Source of the DNA: UBA4719 sp035654835
Lineage (GTDB): Bacteria > Actinomycetota > Actinomycetes > Actinomycetales > Dermatophilaceae
Assembly: GCA_035654835.1 (NCBI GenBank)
Contig: DASRVZ010000049.1
Location: 1 to 52,137, forward strand
Reading direction: 5' to 3'
DNA length: 52,137 nt
Made by a program: the position numbers and the translations under genes. Shown here in pieces: positions 1 to 8,057 of this stretch (position 1 is its first letter; each line of letters opens with the position of its first letter). The notes beneath the pieces are model-generated. The model was not told the DNA's origin. It did no database searches and worked only from the letters and a program-made list of their open reading frames with translations.

Positions 1-1
1 C

Positions 2-889
2 GGACTTCCGGGCCATCAGGAGCCGGAGCTGGGCTCGACGAACTACGTCTACGTCAAGGTCAAGAACCGCGGCACGCAGACCGCGACGAACGTCATCGTC
101 CGGGGCTTCCACACCAAGCCGGGCGCAGGGCTCCTCTGGCCGAATGACTTCGAGGCGTTCACGACCGCGCAGATCGCCGTCGGCACGATCGGCGCCAACA
201 ACACCGAGGAAAAGCTCGTCGGCCCGTTCGAGTGGACGCCCAACATCAACGGCTATGGGCACGACTGCATCCTCATGGTGGCGTCATCGGACGCGGACGC
301 GTCCAACGTCGACAAGTTCACCGCCGGCGAGGTCATCCCCGAGTGGCGCCTCGTCCCCAACGACAACAACATCGCCCAGCGCAACGTCAACCCGGTGCCC
401 GGCGGTGGCGGTCCGGAGGGACTCATCGAAGGTCTGGACGGGATCGGCTTCTGGATCGGGAACCCCAACCCCCGGCGCGCGACCCTCGCCCTGAATGTCG
501 AGCTGCCGGACGTGTTGTCGTCCCGAGGATGGCGGCTCACCTTCGAGGGTCTGCCGAAGGACTCGCTCGTCCTGAAGTCGGGCGAGCGGCGTGAGGTCAT
601 CATTCGCCTCCACGCCGGCCAGGACTTCACCAGTGACGCCATCGAGGCGACCGACGACCGGGACATCAACATCATGGTGCGCGCCGACGGCAACCTGATC
701 GGCGGGATGACCTACCACCTGGATCCCTCGATCTCCAAGCCCCACAACGGTCTTCGCCCCGGCAAGAGAGACTGCACGGGCTCGGCCAAGGCACTCCTCG
801 ACTGCCTCGGCATCCCCAACCAGGACGTCGAGACGACGCAGGTCAAGGAGATCATCGTGGGGTTCCGGATCCGCGAGAAGGACTGCTGA
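2..889 (+). CDS. CARDB-like domain protein, 5' end missing
   Basis: This reading frame is already open at the first base of the window, so the start lies upstream and only the C-terminal 295 residues are visible. Near the beginning (about residues 14-45 of the visible part) is a beta-rich stretch, YVYVKVKNRGTQTATNV, that resembles a CARDB or Ig-like adhesion/cohesion module; a second beta-rich segment spans roughly the window bases 410-720. The protein ends in ...IREKDC. There is no membrane segment in the visible part. The next gene, a metallopeptidase starting 81 bases downstream on the same strand, carries the same kind of module at its C-terminus, so the two products may work together. 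The true function is unknown; the CARDB assignment is by eye. Confidence 0.7.
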   Translation, partial: GLPGHQEPELGSTNYVYVKVKNRGTQTATNVIVRGFHTKPGAGLLWPNDFEAFTTAQIAVGTIGANNTEEKLVGPFEWTPNINGYGHDCILMVASSDADASNVDKFTAGEVIPEWRLVPNDNNIAQRNVNPVPGGGGPEGLIEGLDGIGFWIGNPNPRRATLALNVELPDVLSSRGWRLTFEGLPKDSLVLKSGERREVIIRLHAGQDFTSDAIEATDDRDINIMVRADGNLIGGMTYHLDPSISKPHNGLRPGKRDCTGSAKALLDCLGIPNQDVETTQVKEIIVGFRIREKDC

Positions 890-970
890 AGCGAACAGGA
901 CTGCTCAAGCCACAAGAAGGCTGAAGCCACACATCTTCATCGAGACAAATCTGAGCTTCCGGAGGCCGGG

Positions 971-3355
971 ATGCCCAACGGACCCACCATCGCAGCCGAC
1001 TTCGATCTGGCGCCCCAGCCGAAGACGGTCGACGGGCTTCTCGCCGTGCCGATCGACATCGCATCCATCGATGCCACGCTCGTCTTCGACGGCGGCACAC
1101 AGACTGCCTCGGCGGACGCGACGATCACCTACACAGTGGGTCCCACCGCGGGCAACCCCATCTTCGACCTCCGCCAGACGGTGGGCCAGGCCTGGCTGGA
1201 CGGGGCTCCTTTCCCACCCGGCCAGCTGGCCCACCACGGCTTCGGGACCGGCGCCTTCACGGATCTTCGCGTGGTGGAGTCGGTCCAGGGGGCGGGGTCG
1301 GTCCACACGCTGCGACTGCAGTACCCGCTCGCCATGCCGAGCTCCCAGCTCGGCGGGGCGTACCTTCCCGCGCTGGACTGGTCGGCGGGCCCGCGACTGC
1401 GGTTCGTCCTCGGCCTGTCCGACCTGAACCGCGCGCGATACCTCGAGGCGTGGCTGCCGGCCAACCTCCTCTTCGACCAGTTCGCCATCGACCTCGACAT
1501 CTCCGTCGTCAACACCCTCGCCGCCCACTCGGTGATCACCAACGGGGTAGTCACCGGGCTGGGCACCAACCACTGGAAGGTCGCGTTCCCCAGCCGCTTC
1601 AGCGCTCTCTCTCCCCTGCTCGAGATCCGCGCCACCGACACGCTCGAGCAGCTGACCGGATCAGTCACCCTGCCGGTGTCCGGGAAGGTCGTCTCGGTCG
1701 AAACCTGGAAGCCGGCCGGCGCCGCGACGGACCTGGCAGTCCAGATCAACGCCATCAAGAGCCTGCTGACCGCCAATGAGAACGACTACGGCGGCTACCT
1801 GCACGACGAGCGCTTCGTCGCGTTCTTCAACGGCGGCGGGATGGAGTACGAAGGCGGAACGACGACCTCCGGTGGCGCCCTCGCCCACGAGACCTTCCAC
1901 AGCTGGTTCGCCCGCGGTATCAAGCCGGCCGGCCAGGCTGACGGTTGGTGGGACGAGGCGTTCACCAGCTTCCACGACGACGGCGCCAACGATGCCGTGC
2001 CGCTCGACTTCACCGACCCTGCGGTGGTGCTCTGCTCCCGGGACCCGTGGCAGCGGCACACACCGACCACGGCGTACTCCGCCGGCAACGACTTCTTCAA
2101 AGGGATGGCCTCGCTGCTCGGCACCTCGACCCTCAACACGTTGATGGGCGACCTGTATGAAGGGCAGAAGGGCTTGACGCCGGTGTCCACCGCCAGGATC
2201 GAAGAGCACCTGCTCAGCAGGAGCGGCAACCCGCAGGTGGTGGGCGCCTTCCACCGCTTCGTCTACGGACTGTCCGACCCGGCGACGGCCCCCGACCTGT
2301 GGCTGCGCGACGACCCCGCGGACCCTGGCGCCGATGCATGGGGGGGTGCGTTCTGGGACTCGCCAGACCTCTGGGTGAGGAGGCAGAACGACGATGGCAC
2401 GACCCACCAGGCGCCGGAGTACGGCCAGGACAACTGGTTCCACGCGCGGGTACGCAACAAGTCCGGCGCGGGTGCGGCGACGCACTTCGTGGTGACCTTC
2501 CACGCCAAGGGGTATGCCGGCACCGAGTTTCTGTATCCGGCTGACTTCCTCCCGTCGATCACTGCGAAAGCTGCGTTCGACCTCGGCCCGGGCGAGACCC
2601 GCGTCGTCAAGGCTCGCTGGCCACGCAGCGCGGTTCCGCCAGCCGGCTCGCACACCTGCCTGCTGGCCGCGGTGATCAGCAGGTCGGACCTGCCGGCCGC
2701 GGGAAAGCACGTCTGGGAGTCCAACAACCTGGCCCAGAAGAACCTGACCGTCGTCGACCTCGTGCCGAACTCGTTCATCCTCATCCCGCTGGTCATCTCG
2801 AACTGGGCGGGTGAACTGAAGAAGCTCTTCGACCTGGAGGTGCTGAGCCCCCGGCGCCAGTCCGGCCTGGAGGTGAGCCTCGTCCACCGGTCGAAGGCTT
2901 TCTTCGACCATGCCAAGGTCGACGCGCGTCCGTTCCTGCCCGACGGCGACCGCGACCGCAAACACAACCATGACCGCAGCCATGACCGCCCCGGCAAGGA
3001 GCCTTCCCTGCTGGACTGCGGCGGTCGCGTTTCGGGGATCGCAGGCACCGTGGGCGCGGTGCTCACCTCGGACCTTCCAGAGCTTCTGGCACGACGTTTT
3101 CCGGACAGCTGGGAGGCGGCCTTCCGTGGCGGGACCGGCCGGATGTCCGTGGAGATCGAGCCGTTCGCCCAGACCGTCGTCGGTCTCAAGGTGGCGGTCG
3201 CGGCAGGCGCCAAGCCCGGCCGACCGCTGCGCCTGGACCTGGTCCAGCGCAACCGCCATACCAAGCAGGTGATCGGCGGGATAGCCGTCGAGGTCAACGT
3301 CAGCGAAGCAGCCGCGTCCAACTCATTGCCGGACCCTGACCAGAGGAGTTCGTGA
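971..3355 (+). CDS. M1-like zinc metallopeptidase with C-terminal CARDB-like module
   Basis: A 794-residue gluzincin. Residues 306-310 are HETFH, and 18 residues later Glu329 sits in WWDEAF, which is the HExxH-x18-E zinc site of M1-type aminopeptidases. A GGGMEYEG segment about 20 residues upstream of the zinc site corresponds to the GxMEN substrate-binding motif. The N-terminal 270 residues are beta-rich, as in the M1 N-domain. After the catalytic region (about residue 490 onward) comes a CARDB-like beta sandwich containing WFHARVRNKSG and ESNNLAQKN, then a polar segment rich in His, Arg and Asp (about residues 655-675). The start is supported by GGAGG five bases upstream of ATG. No signal peptide or transmembrane helix is visible, which is unusual for a CARDB protein. 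The stop overlaps the next start (TGATG), so the two genes are translationally coupled. Confidence 0.85.
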   Translation: MPNGPTIAADFDLAPQPKTVDGLLAVPIDIASIDATLVFDGGTQTASADATITYTVGPTAGNPIFDLRQTVGQAWLDGAPFPPGQLAHHGFGTGAFTDLRVVESVQGAGSVHTLRLQYPLAMPSSQLGGAYLPALDWSAGPRLRFVLGLSDLNRARYLEAWLPANLLFDQFAIDLDISVVNTLAAHSVITNGVVTGLGTNHWKVAFPSRFSALSPLLEIRATDTLEQLTGSVTLPVSGKVVSVETWKPAGAATDLAVQINAIKSLLTANENDYGGYLHDERFVAFFNGGGMEYEGGTTTSGGALAHETFHSWFARGIKPAGQADGWWDEAFTSFHDDGANDAVPLDFTDPAVVLCSRDPWQRHTPTTAYSAGNDFFKGMASLLGTSTLNTLMGDLYEGQKGLTPVSTARIEEHLLSRSGNPQVVGAFHRFVYGLSDPATAPDLWLRDDPADPGADAWGGAFWDSPDLWVRRQNDDGTTHQAPEYGQDNWFHARVRNKSGAGAATHFVVTFHAKGYAGTEFLYPADFLPSITAKAAFDLGPGETRVVKARWPRSAVPPAGSHTCLLAAVISRSDLPAAGKHVWESNNLAQKNLTVVDLVPNSFILIPLVISNWAGELKKLFDLEVLSPRRQSGLEVSLVHRSKAFFDHAKVDARPFLPDGDRDRKHNHDRSHDRPGKEPSLLDCGGRVSGIAGTVGAVLTSDLPELLARRFPDSWEAAFRGGTGRMSVEIEPFAQTVVGLKVAVAAGAKPGRPLRLDLVQRNRHTKQVIGGIAVEVNVSEAAASNSLPDPDQRSS

Positions 3356-4509
3356 TGCTCGGACCCAACGCCATCGTCTCGACCACGATCCGATTCGAAC
3401 CGCCCTTTGAGGGCGCGCCCGAGGAGCAGCTGCGCAGCGCCGCCGGCCTCTCCGTCCAGCTTGAGGGCGAGCGCCGGGTGCGGCTCGACGCGGACGACAT
3501 ACGCTCCGCCGGGTTCGCCCGGGTGCTTGACCAGCTGAGCAAGCAGCAGATGCCGGTCTACCTCGAGGTCGATCCTGAGACCGATTTCGTCACCCGGTTG
3601 CTCATCCCGCACGTCGCCCGGGTGGCCGCCATCACCTCCGGCGGTGGGACGCTCGACGTCGAGCTGGACCGTTCACACGCACCCCACAGTGTGTGGCGAG
3701 AAGACCCGGACGGGGCCGAGCTGGAGCGGCGACTACGCGAGTCGCAGGCTGTCGGCGGGTTGGTCATCCTGACGGAGGACGAGGCGCACCATGTGATCGA
3801 CGTGCGCGCCTTCACGCCCCCGTCGGACTGGCCGATGCCCCCTTTCCCCCCAGTCCTGTTTCCTGAACCCACGTTCTTACCGCGCTTCCCGTGGCCTCTC
3901 AGCCGGATTCCATGGTTGCTCGAGCGATTGTGGTACCTCGTCCGCTGGCCTTGGTGGTGGTGGTTCCACTGCCTCACGCCCGCACGGGCGCAGCAGGTGT
4001 TCACCGCGATGGCCGGCACCACCTGCAACCCGCTCACCGTGCCACCCCCATGCATCCCGTTCCTCTATCCCGACGACGGCTGCTGGGCCCGCGCCCACGA
4101 GATGTGCCGGCTGATGATCAACATGGGGCATTCGCCGCGGAAGGTGTGGATCGACCACAGCAACGGGCTCTGGCTGCAGGTGAAGACGAAGAACAACCCG
4201 AACTGTTACGTCGAGTGGGGATGGCACGTCGCGCCGACGCTGCACGTGCGGGGGCCGAACTTCTGGCAGACCCAGCGGATGGTGATCGACCCCTCGTTGT
4301 TCACCACGCCGGTGTCCTTCGCGACCTGGAAGGGCGTGCAGGGTGACCCGGCGGCGACGTTGACGGACACGGTGGCGGACCAGTTCTGGCACGGTGGTGG
4401 CACTGACCCGACGTACTCCGCGTCGAACCAGATCCTGGCGCAGTACCGCCTGGCACTGCAGAACCGGTCGAACCAGTTCGGCCCCCCGCCCTACGCGAAC
4501 TGTCCCTGA
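3355..4509 (+). CDS. Protein-glutaminase-like (Gln deamidase fold) protein
   Basis: A 384-residue protein. The C-terminal half looks like the protein-glutaminase / Gln deamidase family, papain-like enzymes that deamidate glutamine side chains in proteins: Cys243 in DGCWARAHEMC, His291 in EWGWHVAP and Asp312 in MVIDPSLF give a Cys-His-Asp triad in the right order with spacings of 48 and 21. The N-terminal 155 residues match nothing I recognise. Between the two halves lies an extreme Pro/Trp/Phe-rich stretch (about residues 159-206) ending in four consecutive Trp. No clear signal peptide is seen. The start is ATG at 3355, with GAGGAG six bases upstream and one base of overlap with the peptidase gene; a GTG at 3352 is a poorer choice. 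Coupling to a peptidase suggests joint action on protein substrates, but that is inference. Confidence 0.75.
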   Translation: MLGPNAIVSTTIRFEPPFEGAPEEQLRSAAGLSVQLEGERRVRLDADDIRSAGFARVLDQLSKQQMPVYLEVDPETDFVTRLLIPHVARVAAITSGGGTLDVELDRSHAPHSVWREDPDGAELERRLRESQAVGGLVILTEDEAHHVIDVRAFTPPSDWPMPPFPPVLFPEPTFLPRFPWPLSRIPWLLERLWYLVRWPWWWWFHCLTPARAQQVFTAMAGTTCNPLTVPPPCIPFLYPDDGCWARAHEMCRLMINMGHSPRKVWIDHSNGLWLQVKTKNNPNCYVEWGWHVAPTLHVRGPNFWQTQRMVIDPSLFTTPVSFATWKGVQGDPAATLTDTVADQFWHGGGTDPTYSASNQILAQYRLALQNRSNQFGPPPYANCP

Positions 4510-4605
4510 CCGCCCTCCGTGGCGAAGACGCGCGCTCTGCTCGGGACGAACTTCGAACCGCAAACTCGAGCCCTGGTCATAGCCAACCATTTGGAATGAG
4601 CCATC

Positions 4606-5517
4606 TCAAACTTCGTTGGCCACGGACGCGAGGACTTCACTCTCCTCGAGAGTCAAGCGTGGAACGGCCACGCGAAACTTGATGGCCAGCTTCTCCGCCG
4701 CGACTTCCGGGCCAACGCTTTCACGGCCGGGATTACGACGAATCGGCCGACCGTTGGGAGCAGTTGACGGAGGAGGTGTCGGCGTAACGATATAGCCGGT
4801 GGCATAGTCACCCAGCACCACCATCGTCTCGCGCTCGGTGGCCCACAGCCATGCGAGATAGGCGCAGAAGATCGCGTCGATCTCGTCCTCGATCGCATCC
4901 AGTTCACTCTTACGGACGGCGCCCGTGGCGGTCGACCGCAGAGCGCTCCAGCGCGCCGAGTCGGCAAGGGCGAGTACGGCTCCGCAGGTGACCTCAAGGT
5001 GGTCGAGCAGTCGTGCGTAGGCATCCTTGAGAGCGGGCAACTCTCGGCCCCGCTTAAGTTTGTAGGGGATCACGTAGTCCAACGGGAACAGCGACACCAT
5101 CGCGGGATGTGGGTACACCTCGATGCAGACACGCTGACCGACGCCTGGTGGCGTGGAGGGGTCCATGTCCCAGTTCATCTCGGCAGCGAGTCGGGCTCCG
5201 CGAGGCTCGGGCATGAAACTGGCATTGCCTCGGTTGGCCGGGTAGGCACCCGCTCCGAAGCGGGCGAAAAACTGGCCGACCAAAGCCTCACAGAGCCGTC
5301 GCCCGGTCTCGTTCGGCACAACAAGGGGCGCATCTACGGCAGCCACCATAGTGTCGGTGGCGTAGCGGTCCACAAACGCCACGATCTCGTCGTCCGTACG
5401 AACCGAAGCCGACTCCAAGAGTCGACCGGTGTCGTCAAGCACAGCCATGCCCGTTCTGGCGCGCTGACCCCACGCCAGATCAACGCCAAAGTATCTAGCA
5501 CGATTCGGAAAGGCCAT
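4606..5517 (-). CDS. DUF429 family protein (predicted RNase H-like nuclease)
   Basis: About 303 residues. It opens with FGVDLAWG, followed by a G-x-A-x-L-D strand pair and later VAAVDAPLVVPNETGRR, the arrangement of acidic residues typical of DUF429 proteins, a family with an RNase H-like fold predicted to be a nuclease but, to my knowledge, without an established role. A DEIDAIFCAYLAW helix in the second half is also characteristic. ATG at 5517 is preferred over an upstream ATG at 5535 because the intervening bases contain GAGG five bases before it. It lies downstream of the nuclease-helicase gene on the same strand, separated by about 150 bases, so co-transcription is possible. A small perfect hairpin (5543-5558) precedes the gene. 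Confidence 0.8.
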   Translation of the reverse strand: MAFPNRARYFGVDLAWGQRARTGMAVLDDTGRLLESASVRTDDEIVAFVDRYATDTMVAAVDAPLVVPNETGRRLCEALVGQFFARFGAGAYPANRGNASFMPEPRGARLAAEMNWDMDPSTPPGVGQRVCIEVYPHPAMVSLFPLDYVIPYKLKRGRELPALKDAYARLLDHLEVTCGAVLALADSARWSALRSTATGAVRKSELDAIEDEIDAIFCAYLAWLWATERETMVVLGDYATGYIVTPTPPPSTAPNGRPIRRNPGRESVGPEVAAEKLAIKFRVAVPRLTLEESEVLASVANEV

Positions 5518-5664
5518 CTTCACCTCGTCAGTCATTGATGCAAGCGTCCCGCGACGCTGCGTGTCCCGCCGACCGCGGCCGAGTCTGTGCCGTAGGAGGC
5601 GTCTGTTCGACCTAAGGACATCATGAAATCACCTGGTACCCCGCCTCGTGCACTGCCAAAAGGG

Positions 5665-7551
5665 TTAAGTGGTCATACCGACGGACGGGTCGCTGACCAG
5701 CGCCCCAAGCTGAGCATTCGTCTGCGGGTCCACCGAGTGGATCGCCACTCCGCGCATGCCCCTCGTGAGCAAGACCTTGTAGACATTGCGGATCAGTCGA
5801 TCGGCCTGGGAGTCGTCGACCTTGGCGCGGTTTCGGAAATCGGGATCTTTGTTGGCCGAACGGACCATCGCCCACGCGCCTTCCCGCAATACCAGGTCAG
5901 GTCCAATGACGACGCCGGCGTAGTCATACTCGAAACCCTGGGCGGTGTAGACGCATCCGACCTGGCCGAACCCAGCGGGATCCGTGGCCCACAACGCAGC
6001 CGCTGGGGCTCCTCCGACCGACCGGTCGCCCTTGAGGTTCCACGGACGTGACCATGCGTCGATCTGGACGTCACGCACGAGAGTTCCGTCCCGTGCCGGG
6101 TTGCTCCAGGGCCAGCAGTAGCCGGCAGCGATGCGCCCGCTGTACCCTTCCTCGATCCTCGTCTGCAGTGACGCTTCCATCTCCTCGGGCGACTCGACGA
6201 CCTCGACGTCAAAGTGCGGATCACCAATCCACGGAATGGGTCCACCGGGCATCAGGCCCAACAGCCGCTTGACCCAGAGGAGGTACTCCTCAGATCCGCC
6301 GCAGCGAAACTGGGCATCGAGGTTGATCTTCTCGACTCGTATTCCCCGTGCGTGAGCGTTCTTCTCAATATCCTGGACGGTGCCCTGTTCTCCCGGACGA
6401 ACGACCTGGAACTCGTCGAGCAGGAACACCGGGACCCGCGCCGCGGCGATGAGCTCGTCGATCTGGGGCCGGCCACTGCGGTACTCGGCCTTGGTCCAGC
6501 GATTCACCGAGGTCTCGCGGATGCGGTGCGCCTCGTCCAGGATCAAGACCTCGAGGCTGTTGGGCTCAGCCGCCATGAAAGAGTTGAAGTACTGAAACAT
6601 CTTCTTCACCCGTGGTGCCCGCGCGCCGGCGACCTTGCGCAATGTGTGCGTGAATGAACGAGAGCCTGTGGCGTGTATGACAGTTCGGCCCTGTCGCGAG
6701 AGCTCACCCAGCAACGAGAGCGCAATGACGCTCTTACCGGAGCCGGGGCCACCCGAGATGATCACGGTCGTCTTCTCATTTGCCTGACGCGCACGTCCAA
6801 CAGCGTGCAGCACGTAGTTGTACGCATCGCGCTGCTCATCGAGCAGCACAAACATCTCTCGCCGCTGGACCTCATCCGCTGCCACAGCCAGGAGCTGTTT
6901 GGACGGAGCGATCCGACTGGACAGCAAGGCATCGGCATACGAAGCACCGCTCTGACCCTCGGCAAACCGAGACCTGAGGAAGTCTTGGAACTCGCTGCGA
7001 CGCTGGCCGGTGAAAACGCTACCCAAGCGGTTGCCCGGCAGGCGGAAGAGATCGGCAACCCCGTCATCCGTGGCGTTGTGCAGGTAGACCGCACCCGCAA
7101 GAGACGACGGTGCGTCGGCGAGAACAGCAGTGAAGTCGAGCATGTAGTCGCAGTAGTCCCGCACCTGGAGCACTGGGTGGGTGACCGGTCGCTCGCCGTA
7201 CTGCTCGATTCTGACGAGGGTGTCACTATCCTCAAACCGCTCCGCGTGACTCCACTGTTTCAGCTCGACGACGAGGTATGAAGGGCCGCCAGTCTTCGGG
7301 TGCTGTCCCGCGAGAACGACGTCGGCGCGTTTGCTTGTCAGCGGAAGCTGGTACTCGAGAAGCATCTCAACATCGGACAAGCCAGCAGAGACCAAGTCAG
7401 CACGCAAAGCCGGAATGCTGCGTTCCCATGACCGGTACTCACTCGCAGATGGTCGACGTCCAGTCCGGATTGTCATCTGCTCAGCGATGAGGTCGGCGAA
7501 GTGATGTTCGACCTCCGAAAAGCCGCGGACCGAGTTGCGATACAGCGTCAC
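5665..7551 (-). CDS. PD-(D/E)XK-like nuclease fused to DUF2075 / Schlafen-group-3-type helicase
   Basis: About 628 residues from the GTG at 7551. The N-terminal 110 residues contain RADVV (Asp77) and, about 19 residues later, VVELKQW (Glu96, Lys98), the D...ExK pattern of PD-(D/E)XK nucleases. Residues 267-274 are GGPGSGKS (Walker A) and 339-342 are DEAH (Walker B); the following FLLDEFQVV and NLDAQFRCGG segments are typical of the DUF2075 / Schlafen group 3 DNA/RNA helicase domain. The C-terminus has VGCVYTAQGFEYDYAGVV and LLTRGMRG, helicase motifs V and VI in this family. The start is uncertain: the frame stays open to a TTG at 7629, but the sequence becomes typical of the family at VTLYRNSV. 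It is divergent from a MazG-like gene about 140 bases away. Such helicase-nucleases are often found in defence or repair loci; that role here is inference. Confidence 0.85.
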   Translation of the reverse strand: MTLYRNSVRGFSEVEHHFADLIAEQMTIRTGRRPSASEYRSWERSIPALRADLVSAGLSDVEMLLEYQLPLTSKRADVVLAGQHPKTGGPSYLVVELKQWSHAERFEDSDTLVRIEQYGERPVTHPVLQVRDYCDYMLDFTAVLADAPSSLAGAVYLHNATDDGVADLFRLPGNRLGSVFTGQRRSEFQDFLRSRFAEGQSGASYADALLSSRIAPSKQLLAVAADEVQRREMFVLLDEQRDAYNYVLHAVGRARQANEKTTVIISGGPGSGKSVIALSLLGELSRQGRTVIHATGSRSFTHTLRKVAGARAPRVKKMFQYFNSFMAAEPNSLEVLILDEAHRIRETSVNRWTKAEYRSGRPQIDELIAAARVPVFLLDEFQVVRPGEQGTVQDIEKNAHARGIRVEKINLDAQFRCGGSEEYLLWVKRLLGLMPGGPIPWIGDPHFDVEVVESPEEMEASLQTRIEEGYSGRIAAGYCWPWSNPARDGTLVRDVQIDAWSRPWNLKGDRSVGGAPAAALWATDPAGFGQVGCVYTAQGFEYDYAGVVIGPDLVLREGAWAMVRSANKDPDFRNRAKVDDSQADRLIRNVYKVLLTRGMRGVAIHSVDPQTNAQLGALVSDPSVGMTT

Positions 7552-7691
7552 AGGAAAGAACCCCAGGCAGCACGAAGTGTCTCGTGCGGGTGGGGGCATC
7601 TCCTGACACGGAAGCCCGTCGGGCCGCAATTACGATGGCGACTCTAGCCCTCAGGCCGTCAGGCAGCGAGAGAAACGGCATACTCGCGAGT
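7552..7691. promoter_or_regulatory. Divergent intergenic region between helicase-nuclease and MazG-like genes
   Basis: The 140 bases between the preferred starts of the two divergent genes must hold promoters for both. No strong -10/-35 pair or clear ribosome-binding site could be picked out by eye, so the extent depends on the chosen starts. Both reading frames stay open a little way into this segment, which is why earlier starts cannot be excluded. Confidence 0.35.
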
Positions 7692-8039
7692 GTGTCTGAC
7701 TTGAACGAGATCCGCGACGCTGCGCGCGTCTTCATTGCCGAGCGAGACTGGCAACAGTTCCAGGACCCTAAGTCGATCCTGCTGGCACTCGTCGGCGAGG
7801 TCGGAGAGTTGGCCGAGCTGCTCCAGTGGCTGCCAGCTGATGGGGCACGCGACCAGCTGCGCGAGGAGCCTCTACACACCCGCGTCTCCGAGGAAATGGC
7901 AGACGTGCTTGTCTACCTGGTCGGCTTGGCCGATCAGTGCGGCGTCGACCTAAGATCCGTCGCACTCACCAAGATTCAGGCATCGGCGGACAAGTACCCG
8001 ACGGATCAGCACCGCGGTGTCGCTCCGGACAAAACGTGA
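7692..8039 (+). CDS. MazG-like nucleotide pyrophosphohydrolase
   Basis: About 115 residues from GTG at 7692. The helical core carries GEVGELAELLQW and, later, SEEMADVLVYL, the paired ExxE...ExxD acidic motifs that bind Mg2+ and the nucleotide triphosphate in all-alpha NTP pyrophosphatases; KIQASADKYP closes the domain in the usual way. Single-domain MazG-like enzymes hydrolyse (d)NTPs, including modified ones. The frame is open upstream to 7584, but the N-terminal sequence becomes family-like at SDLNEIRDA. It diverges from the nuclease-helicase gene and ends 18 bases before the convergent stop of the SMC-like ATPase gene. Linkage to the helicase suggests a joint role in nucleotide or phage-related stress, which is inference. 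Confidence 0.85.
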   Translation: MSDLNEIRDAARVFIAERDWQQFQDPKSILLALVGEVGELAELLQWLPADGARDQLREEPLHTRVSEEMADVLVYLVGLADQCGVDLRSVALTKIQASADKYPTDQHRGVAPDKT

Positions 8040-8057
8040 ATGAAGTGAGTGACCTGG

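Noticed and set aside
1661..3612. Long minus-strand open frames (1661-3259 and 2263-3612) opposite the metallopeptidase
   Set aside because: They are Arg/Gly/Val-rich with no domain motifs or ribosome-binding sites, and the plus strand has clear catalytic motifs; they are shadows of high-GC coding sequence.
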